Below, in pieces: positions 14,838 to 23,007 of a DNA stretch of 34,106 nt. Source of the DNA: CAIWXH01 sp964555675 (lineage in GTDB: Bacteria; Chloroflexota; Chloroflexia; Chloroflexales; Chloroflexaceae); contig CAZKTU010000047.1 in NCBI GenBank assembly GCA_964555675.1, positions 1 through 34,106 of the forward strand, in the 5' to 3' direction. Under the pieces are notes generated by a model. The model searched no databases. It worked only from the letters and a program-made list of their open reading frames with translations, and was not told the DNA's origin. Made by a program: the position numbers and the translations under genes. The number at the start of each line of letters is the position of its first letter. The stretch's first letter is position 1.

Positions 14838-17800
14838 ATGTCCCGAGAATCCGCCGTCAGTCGCTGGTGTGAGCGTGTGGCCGAGGCAGCCTGGCTGCTC
14901 GCCCTGACCCTCATCCCGATCTTCTTCAACCTGTACTCGGCCCGCCACTTCGAGCCCGATAAGGCGACGACGCTGCGCTCGCTGGCTCTGGTGGCGATCG
15001 CCGCGGTGCTCGTCCGCTCGCTCGACCGGCTGATTGCCCGCGGCAACGCGAGCCCGGCCGCGGCCCCGTCCGACGAGGCCGCCGCAGCGCCCCCGCCCCT
15101 CTGGCGTCGCTTCGCCGCCATCCCCATGGCCGTGCCGGTGGCCCTCTACGCCCTGGTCTTTCTCTTCGCGACCTTCACCTCGGTCGTGCCCCTCACCAGC
15201 TTCTGGGGCTCGTACCAGCGCCTCCAGGGCACCTATACGAACCTCTCGTATATCCTGCTCTTCGTGGCGATCGTGGCCGTCGTGCGCCGCCGCGAGCAGA
15301 TCGAGCGCATTGTGACGATCACTCTGGCCACCGGCGCGGCCGTGGCCGGCTATGGCGTGATCCAGCACTTCGGGCTCGATCCGCTGCCCTGGCGCGGCGA
15401 TGTGATCACCCGCGTCGCCTCGACCATGGGCAACTCGATCTTCGTCGCCGCCTATATGATCATGGTCGTGCCCCTGGCCCTCTACAGGCTGGTGGCCGGG
15501 CTGAGCGAGGCGCGCACCGCGCCCGCCGCCGGCGCCGGGGCCCGCAACGAGTGGCTGTGGGCTCTCCATCGGGCCCTGCTCCTCCTCGCCGGGCTGGCCC
15601 TGCTCATGGCCATGCTCAAGTTCGGCGCCGTCATTCGCACGATCGACTATCGCTACTGGTGGATCCTGCCGGGGGCTGTGGCCTGCGCCACCGCGATCTG
15701 GTGGCTCCTCACCAGCAAGCTCGACCGCGGCGATGTTCGCGTGCCGATCTGGCCCGGCCTGGCTACCCTGGCCTATCTGCTCGTCTTCGCCATGCAGTTC
15801 GCCGCCTCGGCCGGGGCCGGTGTGCAGCAGTTCGCCACCGACGGCACCGCCGCCCGCGCCCAGGACTGGTGGCTCTGGCTGCTATTCGCCGTCGGGTCCC
15901 TGACCGGGGCCTACGCCCTGGCCTTCAGCCTGCCGCGCCGGCCCGCTCAGGCCACCGCCCTCAGTCTGCGCATCGACGCCGCCGCCGCCGGCGTCGCGGC
16001 CCTGCTCCTGGTCACGACCACCTTCTTCACCCAGAGCCGCGGCCCCTGGCTCGGGCTCTTCGCCGGCCTGTTCGTCTTCTTCTCGCTGCTGCTCTGGCAG
16101 GCTCTGCGCCTGGCTGTGGCCCAGGGCGCCGCCCCCCAGGCCAGGCTGCTGCGCGGCCTGCTGATCGGCTGGGTGGCCCTCAGCGTCGCCGGCGGCGCCT
16201 TCTTGATCGCCTTCAACCTCTCGAACGCGCCCCTCTTCGAGCGCCTGCGCGAGGTGCCCTATATCGGCCGTATGGGCCGCCTGCTCGAGGTTAACGAGGG
16301 CACCGGCCTGGTCCGCCGCCTGATCTGGGCCGGCGACGAGTACGGCGGCGGCGCGATCGGCCTGGTCACCAGCGACCCCGTGCGCGCGATTATCGGCTGG
16401 GGCCCCGAGAGCATGTTCGTCGCCTTCAACCCGTTCTACCCACCCTCCCTGGCCAATATCGAGGCCCGCGGCGCCTCCCCCGACCGCTCGCACCAGGCTC
16501 TGCTCGACGAACTGGTCACTAAGGGCGTGCTCGGGCTCGCCAGCTACCTGTTCGTCCTGCTCAGCTTCGCCGCCCTCAGCTGGCGCCTGATGCGCCGCAG
16601 CGAGGGCTGGACCTGGCAGGTCTTCTTTATCGCCTGCCTCAGCGCGGTGGTCTGCAACTTTGTCGAGGGACTGACGGGCATCCCGATCGTCTCGACGCTC
16701 ATGATGCTCTGGATCACCATGGCCCTGACCGTCGTGGGCGGCGCGATCGCCGGCCACTATCGCCTCTCGCTCGCCCCCGCGCCCGCCGATGCGCCCGAGC
16801 CCGCGCCCCCCGCTGCCGCCCCCGCCGCCCCCGCCCCCAAAGGGGCCCAGGCCGCGCGCAAACGCCAGGGCGCTCAGCGGGGCGGCCAGCCGGTCGCCCG
16901 CGGCGCCGCCAGAACTACGCGGCGCGACAATGCCCCCGGCGGCGCGCTGCTCGCCTACGGTCTCGTGGCCGCTGTGGCCTTCGCCGCTGTGGTGGTCTGG
17001 AATATCAACCCGATCCGCGCCGATATGCGCTTCCAGCAGGGCCAGAGCCTGGCCGAGCGCGCCGGCCTCTCGGCCGATCAGCTCGTCAACACCCTCGACG
17101 ACTATCTCAATACGGTGCGCCTCAACCCGCGCGAGGACTTCTACTACCTGAACCTCGGGCGCGTCCTGATGTCCCTCGCCGAGAGTGTGCGCTCCCAGGG
17201 CGGCCAGCTCGGCGAGCCCAGGCCCGACGCCCGGGTCGAGGACCTGCTGCGCCTCAATGATGGTAGCGCCCTGGTGGGCTTCGTGCAGACCAGCTCGCCC
17301 AATGAGATCATGAGCTACGCCGAGGCCGTGCTGCTGCGGGCCCACGACCTCAACCCGCGCAACAAGGATCACTACGCCAACCTGGGCCGGCTCAACAGCT
17401 TCTGGTGGCGCTGGTCGAATGACCCCGAGCGCCTGCGCACCTCGGCCGAGTGGTACGAGCAGGTCACCCCGATTGCGCCCCAGGACGTGACCCTACTCAA
17501 CGAGCGGGCCGGCGTCCTGGTCGAGCTGGGTAACTATATGGCCGGCGCCGGCGACACAGCCCAGGCCGAGAGCTACTACGGCCAGGCCCGCGAGCTGCTG
17601 ACCCGCTCGGCTCAGCTCGACCCGAACTACCCCGACACCCAGGTGCGCCTCGGCGACCTGGCCAGGCTCTCGGGCGGAGACCTGGATGCCGCCGCCGAGG
17701 CTTATGTCCGGGCGATCGGCCAGGCCCCGGCTGCTGTCGCCGGCTCGATCGAGGCGATCGCCAACGCCCTCGCCACGCGGCCCGACCTCATCCTCAAGCT

Positions 17801-18173
17801 GCGCGCGGCCTACGACGAGGCGGCCGCCCGCGAGGAGGCCGCCCTGGCCGCCAGCCCCCTCGCCGACGCCGAGCTCGAGCCGGCCCGCGCTCAGTTGGCC
17901 CTGCTCCACACGATCGCCGGGCTGCTGGCCGTGCGCGGCGGCGATGTTCCTAGCTCGCTCGAGCCCTACAGGCGCGCCGCCGAGCTGCAGCCCGCCAACC
18001 CGACCTACAGCCGCAACTACAGCATCGTCCTGAGCGACACGGTGCGCCACGACGAGGCCATCGCCGAGACCCGTCGCATCATCGAGCGCCTGCGCGGCCA
18101 GCCCAATAGCCAGCAGGCGATCAGCGAGGCCGAGGGCCTGATCACCATCTTCGAGCAGGCAAGCCAGCAGTGA
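14838..18173 (+). CDS. O-antigen-ligase-like membrane protein with TPRs
   Basis: The 1,111-aa protein has about 12 transmembrane segments in residues 15-640. A Wzy_C/WaaL-like core is marked by FFTQSRGPWLGLFAGL and an extramembrane loop around GWGPESMFVAFNPFYPPS. A Pro/Ala/Lys linker (about 645-695) and one more transmembrane helix (about 700-722) lead to a soluble region of tetratricopeptide-like repeats (about 735-1110: RLNPREDFYYLNLGRVL, LNPRNKDHYANLGRL, LDPNYPDTQVRLGDL, LQPANPTYSRNYSIVL). WaaL/Wzy proteins join or polymerise lipid-linked glycans; PilO/TfpO-type members glycosylate proteins. The exact glycan is unknown. The stop TGA is the first part of a heptamer repeat. The next gene initiates lipid-linked sugars, supporting a glycan role. 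Confidence 0.85.
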   Translation: MSRESAVSRWCERVAEAAWLLALTLIPIFFNLYSARHFEPDKATTLRSLALVAIAAVLVRSLDRLIARGNASPAAAPSDEAAAAPPPLWRRFAAIPMAVPVALYALVFLFATFTSVVPLTSFWGSYQRLQGTYTNLSYILLFVAIVAVVRRREQIERIVTITLATGAAVAGYGVIQHFGLDPLPWRGDVITRVASTMGNSIFVAAYMIMVVPLALYRLVAGLSEARTAPAAGAGARNEWLWALHRALLLLAGLALLMAMLKFGAVIRTIDYRYWWILPGAVACATAIWWLLTSKLDRGDVRVPIWPGLATLAYLLVFAMQFAASAGAGVQQFATDGTAARAQDWWLWLLFAVGSLTGAYALAFSLPRRPAQATALSLRIDAAAAGVAALLLVTTTFFTQSRGPWLGLFAGLFVFFSLLLWQALRLAVAQGAAPQARLLRGLLIGWVALSVAGGAFLIAFNLSNAPLFERLREVPYIGRMGRLLEVNEGTGLVRRLIWAGDEYGGGAIGLVTSDPVRAIIGWGPESMFVAFNPFYPPSLANIEARGASPDRSHQALLDELVTKGVLGLASYLFVLLSFAALSWRLMRRSEGWTWQVFFIACLSAVVCNFVEGLTGIPIVSTLMMLWITMALTVVGGAIAGHYRLSLAPAPADAPEPAPPAAAPAAPAPKGAQAARKRQGAQRGGQPVARGAARTTRRDNAPGGALLAYGLVAAVAFAAVVVWNINPIRADMRFQQGQSLAERAGLSADQLVNTLDDYLNTVRLNPREDFYYLNLGRVLMSLAESVRSQGGQLGEPRPDARVEDLLRLNDGSALVGFVQTSSPNEIMSYAEAVLLRAHDLNPRNKDHYANLGRLNSFWWRWSNDPERLRTSAEWYEQVTPIAPQDVTLLNERAGVLVELGNYMAGAGDTAQAESYYGQARELLTRSAQLDPNYPDTQVRLGDLARLSGGDLDAAAEAYVRAIGQAPAAVAGSIEAIANALATRPDLILKLRAAYDEAAAREEAALAASPLADAELEPARAQLALLHTIAGLLAVRGGDVPSSLEPYRRAAELQPANPTYSRNYSIVLSDTVRHDEAIAETRRIIERLRGQPNSQQAISEAEGLITIFEQASQQ

Positions 18174-18245
18174 CCATCGACCAGGGACGAAGGACCAGCC
18201 CGGCCGGGTAGCCGCCCTTGTCCCTGGCCCATGGTCTTTGGTCGA
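18171..18245. repeat. Second GACCA-type inverted heptamer repeat
   Basis: GACCA-led units (GACCATC, GACCAGG, GACGAAG, GACCAGC) run from the stop codon of the upstream gene. They pair with an inverse copy (TTGTCCCTGG through TGGTCTTTGGTC). The inner arms 18172-18188 and 18220-18236 match at 15 of 17 positions. The central GC-rich CCCGGCCGGGTAG resembles the centre of the copy at 8738-8834. Confidence 0.75.
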
Positions 18246-18250
18246 CAACC

Positions 18251-19279
18251 ATGATTCAGATCGCCCTGATCGCCCTGGTGGCCCTGACCTTCTCGATCGT
18301 CGTGACGCCCCTAGTGCGGCGGCTGGCCCTGCGCGTGGGGGTGGTGGCGGTGCCGCGCACGCGCGACATCCACGTCGCGCCCGTGCCGCTGCTGGGCGGG
18401 GCCGCGATCTACCTCGGCTTCGTGCTGGCCCTGCTGCTGCTGGGCGACCGGGCCTACATCCGCGAGTTGGTGGCCATCCTGCTCGGGGCGACCCTGGTCT
18501 CGCTCTTCGGCCTGGCCGATGATCGCTGGGGCCTCGGCGCCGCCGCCAAAATGGGCGGGCAGGCCCTGGCCGCCGTGGTGCTGCTGCTCGGCGGCACCCA
18601 GGTGCAGCTCTTTGCCCAGCCCTGGCTGAACTGGGCGATCACTGTGGTCTGGGTAGTCGGCATCACCAACGCGGTCAACTTTCTCGATAACATGGATGGC
18701 CTCTCTGGCGGCGTGGCGACGGTCGCCTCGGCCTTCTTTCTGCTGCTCGCCGCGATGAACGAGCCCCGCCAGGTCTTGGTCGGCGCGATGGCGGCGGCCC
18801 TGCTCGGGGCCTGTGTCGGCTTCCTGCGCTACAACCTCAACCCCGCCACGATCTTCATGGGCGATACCGGCAGCCTGTTCATCGGCTTCATCCTGGCCGC
18901 CCTCGCGATCAAGCTGCGTTTCCTCTCGAACATCCCCCTGGTCACCTGGATGGTGCCCCTCTGCGTCCTGGCCGTGCCGATCTTCGATACCTGCCTGGTA
19001 GTGGTCGCCCGCCTGCGGCGCGGGGTCAACCCCTTCACCACCGCCGGCAAGGATCACCTCTCCCATCGGCTCCACGCCCTGGGCCTGACCAGGCGCGAGG
19101 CCGTGCTGACATGTTATCTGATCGGCGGCGCCTGCGGCCTGGTCGGGGTCTATCTGACCCAGGCCCGCCCCCTCGAGGCCTATCTCGTGGCGGGGGCTCT
19201 GGCCCTGGCCGGGGTCGCCGGGATCGTCTGGCTCGAGCGGGTCTGCCCCTCGGGCGTGCCCCGCGCCACGCGAGGCTGA
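18251..19279 (+). CDS. WecA/MraY-family sugar-1-phosphate transferase
   Basis: The 342-aa integral membrane enzyme transfers a (N-acetyl)hexosamine-1-phosphate from a UDP-sugar to undecaprenyl phosphate on the cytoplasmic face, starting envelope glycan synthesis. About 10 transmembrane helices are visible. Family motifs are GLADDRWGL (paired Asp), NAVNFLDNMDGL, FMGDTGSLFIGF and the HLSHRL His motif. These fit the WecA/TagO branch better than MraY, which lies in division clusters. An upstream in-frame ATG (18218) lies in the repeat and would add 11 residues of repeat-encoded sequence, so the ATG at 18251 was chosen. No Shine-Dalgarno is visible. It follows the ligase-like gene across a repeat hairpin. 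Confidence 0.9.
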   Translation: MIQIALIALVALTFSIVVTPLVRRLALRVGVVAVPRTRDIHVAPVPLLGGAAIYLGFVLALLLLGDRAYIRELVAILLGATLVSLFGLADDRWGLGAAAKMGGQALAAVVLLLGGTQVQLFAQPWLNWAITVVWVVGITNAVNFLDNMDGLSGGVATVASAFFLLLAAMNEPRQVLVGAMAAALLGACVGFLRYNLNPATIFMGDTGSLFIGFILAALAIKLRFLSNIPLVTWMVPLCVLAVPIFDTCLVVVARLRRGVNPFTTAGKDHLSHRLHALGLTRREAVLTCYLIGGACGLVGVYLTQARPLEAYLVAGALALAGVAGIVWLERVCPSGVPRATRG

Positions 19280-19296
19280 CCGGGCCGCGCTTCGTC

Positions 19297-19310
19297 TAGG
19301 GCCGGCCCTA
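19297..19310. promoter_or_regulatory. Palindrome at the folK promoter
   Basis: TAGGGCCGGCCCTA is a perfect 14-bp palindrome just upstream of the folK -10, over the expected -35 position. It may be the 3' hairpin of the upstream gene or an operator. Confidence 0.4.
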
Positions 19311-19315
19311 CCCCT

Positions 19316-19323
19316 GGTATAAT
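19316..19323 (+). promoter_or_regulatory. Extended -10 promoter of folK
   Basis: TGGTATAAT has a perfect TATAAT (19318-19323) with the recurrent TGG extension. The start is expected near 19330, about 54 nt before the folK start. Confidence 0.65.
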
Positions 19324-19383
19324 GAACATGCGAGCCCCACCGACGGTGTTGCGGCGCTCCCCCGGCAGCGTTGGAGGTTGGCT

Positions 19384-19923
19384 TTGCGCTACTTCATCGG
19401 CCTCGGCAGCAATATCGAGCCACGCCAGAACTTCCCACTCATGCTGCGGGCTCTGCTCCAAATCGCCCCCACCGTCCATATCGGCCGCGTCGTCCAGACT
19501 GAGCCTGTGGGCGTGGTTGGCGCGCCCTTCCTCAACGCAGTGGCCGCCCTCAGGGCCGACCTGGCGCCGGGCGAGCTGAAGGCGCGCTTCGACACGATCG
19601 AGGCCGACCTCGGGCGCGACCGCGCCGACCCCGCGAGTAAGACCAGGAGCCGCCCGGCCGACCTCGACATCCTCTTCTCGCTCGAGCCGGCCGCCGTGAG
19701 CGTGCCGGCCGCGCTGCTCCCGCGCGAGCCGTACGTCCTGCCGATGCTGCTCGAGCTGCTCGCGCTGCTCGGGGTGGCCGCGGAGGCCGAGCCGCCCGCT
19801 CTGGCCCCGGGCGTCCGTCTGAGCCTGAACGACCTGCCGTTCGGCGAGGCCCCGCGGACCTTCGTCTGTACGGCGGGCCAGATCGCCGCCGCCGATCTCT
19901 CGCCGGCCCCGCCTCAATCATAG
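19384..19923 (+). CDS. folK: HPPK, folate biosynthesis pyrophosphokinase
   Basis: The 179-aa 2-amino-4-hydroxy-6-hydroxymethyldihydropteridine diphosphokinase transfers pyrophosphate from ATP to 6-hydroxymethyl-dihydropterin before it is joined to p-aminobenzoate. Marks are the N-terminal YFIGLGSNIEPRQNF and the Mg-binding signature RPADLDILF (about 94-102). VVQTEPVGVVGAPFLNAVAALR is the usual central segment. The TTG at 19384 is preceded by GGAGG at 6 nt; the TTG at 19378 would leave no spacing, so the former was chosen. The C-terminal part (about 125-179) is longer than in E. coli and rich in Ala/Leu/Pro. The gene is followed 11 bp later by a pteridine-reductase-like SDR. Confidence 0.92.
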   Translation: MRYFIGLGSNIEPRQNFPLMLRALLQIAPTVHIGRVVQTEPVGVVGAPFLNAVAALRADLAPGELKARFDTIEADLGRDRADPASKTRSRPADLDILFSLEPAAVSVPAALLPREPYVLPMLLELLALLGVAAEAEPPALAPGVRLSLNDLPFGEAPRTFVCTAGQIAAADLSPAPPQS

Positions 19924-19934
19924 GAGCCCACCCC

Positions 19935-20714
19935 GTGTCTCACCTGGAACCCCCGGCCGAGCGCCCCGCGGCCCTGGTCACCGGCGGCGCCGTCAGGCTC
20001 GGTCGCGCCATTGCCCTGGCCCTGGCGGCGGCCGGCTACGATATCGCGCTGCACTATGGCCGTTCGGCCGATGCGGCCGCCCAGACCGCCGAGGAGATCC
20101 GCGCCCTGGGCGTCGCCTGTCACAGCTTCGGCGTCGACCTGCGGGACGCCGACGCGCTGCCCGGGCTGCTGGGCGACGCGCTGGCGGCCTTCCCGGGGCT
20201 GCAGGTGCTCGTCAACAGCGCGTCGGCGTACACTCAGGCGAGCATCGGCGCCACCACGCCCGCGATCTTCGACGAGCAGCTGGCCGTCAATCTGCGGGCC
20301 CCCTTCCTGCTGACCCAGGCCTTCGCCGCCCAGGTGGGCCGCGGCCACGTGGTCAATATCATCGACAATAAGGTCGGCTTCAACCAGCACCAATACGCCG
20401 CCTACCTTCTGGCGAAGAAGAGCCTGGCGGAGTTCACGCGCATGGCCGCCGTCGAGTTGGCCCCCGCGATCCAGGTCAACGGCGTCTCGCCCGGGGTCGT
20501 GCTGCCCGCGGGCACGCGCAGCGAGGAGTATATTGCCTGGCGGGTCAGCGGCATTCCGCTGCGCCGCCAGGGCGCCGTCGAGGATATCACCGGCGCTATC
20601 CTCTACCTGCTGCGCAGCCCCTTCGTCACCGGCCAGATCCTGACCGTGGACGGCGGCGAGGCCCTTACCAATGTCGGCCAGAACGCCGCCCAGTTCGACC
20701 AGAGCAAAGTGTAG
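19935..20714 (+). CDS. PTR1/FolM-like short-chain dehydrogenase
   Basis: The 259-aa NADP(H)-dependent SDR has the coenzyme site TGGAVRLG (16-23) followed by IALHYGRSADAA, as in pteridine reductases. It carries an Asp in place of the usual catalytic Ser (NIID, D144), and Y157/K161 in YLLAK. The D-to-Y distance of 13 equals that of PTR1 (D181/Y194/K198). This suggests reduction of dihydropterin or dihydrofolate rather than a generic SDR reaction. The GTG start has AGGAG 8 nt upstream. It sits 11 bp after folK, which supports a role in folate or tetrahydropterin supply, possibly in place of or beside FolA. A plain 3-oxoacyl-ACP reductase is unlikely because the Ser is missing. Confidence 0.82.
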   Translation: MSHLEPPAERPAALVTGGAVRLGRAIALALAAAGYDIALHYGRSADAAAQTAEEIRALGVACHSFGVDLRDADALPGLLGDALAAFPGLQVLVNSASAYTQASIGATTPAIFDEQLAVNLRAPFLLTQAFAAQVGRGHVVNIIDNKVGFNQHQYAAYLLAKKSLAEFTRMAAVELAPAIQVNGVSPGVVLPAGTRSEEYIAWRVSGIPLRRQGAVEDITGAILYLLRSPFVTGQILTVDGGEALTNVGQNAAQFDQSKV

Positions 20715-20717
20715 CCT

Positions 20718-22127
20718 ATGAAGATCGTCGGCTTCTCGATCAACCCCCTGTTCGAGGACCGCGTGATCGGCGGCTCGGCCAAGCACCAGCGCAATGTGCT
20801 GGTGCGTCTCGGCGAGCTCGGCCACCAGGTGACGGTGCTCTGCACGCGCCACCCCGACAGCCGGCCCTTCCACTGGCACCCCAATGTCGAGGTGCTGCCG
20901 CTGCTGCCCTTCAAGCAGCCCTTCCCCCAGCCCTACGAGGTGCCGGCCTATAGGCTCGCCGAGATCGTGCAGACCGTCGGCGAGCACCTGGTTGGGGCCG
21001 ATCGCTTCTACATGCACGACGGCGAGTTGCTGCTGCCCTACATTTACAGCGATGTGCCCACCGTGATCTCGCTGCGCGATAATGTCTACCCCGAGACCAT
21101 TCTCGGCAGCTTCCTCTTCGCCGCCGACACCCTGATCGCCATCGCCGAGTACTCGCGGCAGGTCTATCTGCATACGGCGGGCCGCTTCTTGCCCGAGCTC
21201 GAGCGCCGCGCGATCACGATCAACAACGGGATCGACTTCGGCCTGTTCAACCCGGGCGCCCCGGGGGCCGCGATCCGCGCCCTGGCGCCCGAGGTCGACC
21301 CGGCCCGGCACTTCGTGGTGCTGCACCCCCATCGCCCCGAGCCCACCAAGGGCCTCGCGCAGACCCTGGCCGTGGCCGAGTTGCTGGTGAAGCGCTACGG
21401 CTGCGAGACCCTGCGCGTGCTCGTGCCGCGCTGGTTCGACGCGGCGATCTCGCCCGAGGTGCGGGCCTTCTACGAGGCCTTCGAGGCCGAGATCGCGGCC
21501 CGCGGCCTGCGCGAGCACTTCGTCTTCCACGGCTGGGTGCCGCAGCGCCTGATGCCCGACTACTACCGGCTCGGCCATCTCACCCTGGTGCTCGGCTCGT
21601 TCGTGGAGGCCTTCGGCAACGTCGCCTATGAGTCGTTGGCCTGCGGCACCCCGGCGATTGTGGCGCGGGTGGCGACCCACCGCTCGCTGCTGCCCGACGA
21701 TCTCGTCGATAAGGTCCACTACGACGACAACGAGGCCGCCGCCGCCGCCGCCGCGGCGATCTGGCGCGAGGGCCGCCGTACCTCGGCCGCGACCATGGCC
21801 TACCTGCGGGCGAACTTCGAGATCGAGGCGCAGCTGGACGCCTACGCCACGGCCATTCTGGGCGCGCAACGCGTCGCCGCGCCGCCTACGCGGTTGACCC
21901 CTCTCGACGCGCGGACCCGCTACGTGCTGCCGCCCTGGTGCTACGCCTGGGGCGACGGGATGGTTTTCCACGATTTCCTCGCCCGCCACGCGCCCATGCC
22001 CGCCCTGAGCGCCCTGGTCGCGGCCCACCCCGCCGGCTTCAACCAGGGGCTGGCCGCGCAGGTGGGCGTCACCCCTGAGGAGCTGGGGTCCTGGCGGCGC
22101 GATGGCTATGTGGCGCCCCTGTCGTGA
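20718..22127 (+). CDS. GT4-type glycosyltransferase
   Basis: The 469-aa cytoplasmic glycosyltransferase has a GT-B fold. The N-terminal acceptor domain starts with IVGFSINPLFEDRVIGGSAKHQRNV, the Gly-rich loop typical of the family. The C-terminal donor domain contains LHPHRPEPTKGL, FHGWVPQRLMPDYY and the nucleotide-sugar motif EAFGNVAYESLACGTPAIV (EX7E-like). An extension of about 75 residues (395-469) follows the canonical end. The ATG is 3 bp after the SDR stop, and the stop overlaps the next gene start by 4 bp, so it is translationally coupled to both neighbours. The likely role is adding sugars to an envelope glycan or glycolipid; donor and acceptor are unknown. Confidence 0.85.
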   Translation: MKIVGFSINPLFEDRVIGGSAKHQRNVLVRLGELGHQVTVLCTRHPDSRPFHWHPNVEVLPLLPFKQPFPQPYEVPAYRLAEIVQTVGEHLVGADRFYMHDGELLLPYIYSDVPTVISLRDNVYPETILGSFLFAADTLIAIAEYSRQVYLHTAGRFLPELERRAITINNGIDFGLFNPGAPGAAIRALAPEVDPARHFVVLHPHRPEPTKGLAQTLAVAELLVKRYGCETLRVLVPRWFDAAISPEVRAFYEAFEAEIAARGLREHFVFHGWVPQRLMPDYYRLGHLTLVLGSFVEAFGNVAYESLACGTPAIVARVATHRSLLPDDLVDKVHYDDNEAAAAAAAAIWREGRRTSAATMAYLRANFEIEAQLDAYATAILGAQRVAAPPTRLTPLDARTRYVLPPWCYAWGDGMVFHDFLARHAPMPALSALVAAHPAGFNQGLAAQVGVTPEELGSWRRDGYVAPLS

Positions 22128-22885
22128 CGCCTATGCACACCCTCGACGTCGTCGTCAGCGTGACGAGCATCCCCGAGCGGATCGAGCTGTTCCTGGGCGA
22201 GTTGGGCTGGCTGGCGCGGCAGACCGCCCGGCCGCGCGCCGCCGTGATCTGGCTCGGCGAGGAGCTCTTCCCCGCCGAGCTGCGGCAGGAGATTGCTACG
22301 CGCTTTCCCCTGCCCCCGGGCGTGACGATCCGCTACCGCCCCGACCTGGGGCCCCAGACCAAGCTGCTCTACGCCCTGCGCGAGTTTCCCGGCATGCCCG
22401 TGGCCACAGTGGACGATGACGTGATCTACCCGCCGAACTGGCTGGAGGAGCTGTATCGCTCGTACGAGGCGGCGCCCGAGCACATCCACTGCTACAGAGC
22501 CCACAGCATCAGGCTGGGCCCGGACGGCGGGCTCGCGCCCTACAGCGAGTGGGGCTGGCTGGCGCCGGGGGTGCGCGGCCCGTCGCATCTGCTCTTCCCC
22601 ACCGGCACCTGCGGCGTGCTCTACCCGCCCGATGCGCTGGCCGAGCAGGTCTTCGACCTGGCGGCGATGCGGCGACTCTGCCCCACCCAGGATGACCTGT
22701 GGTTCAAGGCGATGGCGCTGCTGCGGGGCACGCGGGCCCAGAAGGTGCGCGACGAGTCCCTCGAGTTCCCCCACATCCCCGGCTCCGAGCGCAAGATGCT
22801 CTGGACCGTGAATGTAGGGCGCAACGACGCGCAAATCGCGGCGGTGTTCGCCCACTATGACCTGTACCGGCTGCTGAAGGCGTGA
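22124..22885 (+). CDS. GT-A-like glycosyltransferase
   Basis: The 253-aa protein begins VVVSVTSIPERIELFLGELGWLARQ, a GT2/GT-A-type start. It has a DxD-like metal and nucleotide-sugar motif in VATVDDDVIYPPNWLEEL (about 93-110) and an acceptor-side segment CPTQDDLWFKAMAL that could hold the catalytic acid. Similar short proteins occur in capsule and exopolysaccharide clusters. The GTG at 22124 overlaps the upstream stop (GTGA), and an ATG three codons later (22133) is an alternative start. It ends the polycistronic run from folK. Substrates are not predictable from sequence. Confidence 0.75.
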   Translation: MTPMHTLDVVVSVTSIPERIELFLGELGWLARQTARPRAAVIWLGEELFPAELRQEIATRFPLPPGVTIRYRPDLGPQTKLLYALREFPGMPVATVDDDVIYPPNWLEELYRSYEAAPEHIHCYRAHSIRLGPDGGLAPYSEWGWLAPGVRGPSHLLFPTGTCGVLYPPDALAEQVFDLAAMRRLCPTQDDLWFKAMALLRGTRAQKVRDESLEFPHIPGSERKMLWTVNVGRNDAQIAAVFAHYDLYRLLKA

Positions 22886-23007
22886 GACCCGCGTCGCGCC
22901 GAGCGCCTCTTATCGCTTCTGGCCCTTGGTAATGCCGCTCCTGTATCCTGCACCCACAGCAGCCGCCTGAGACCAGGCGTGTTCGTTCTACGCAGCAGGA
23001 TGCAGCA

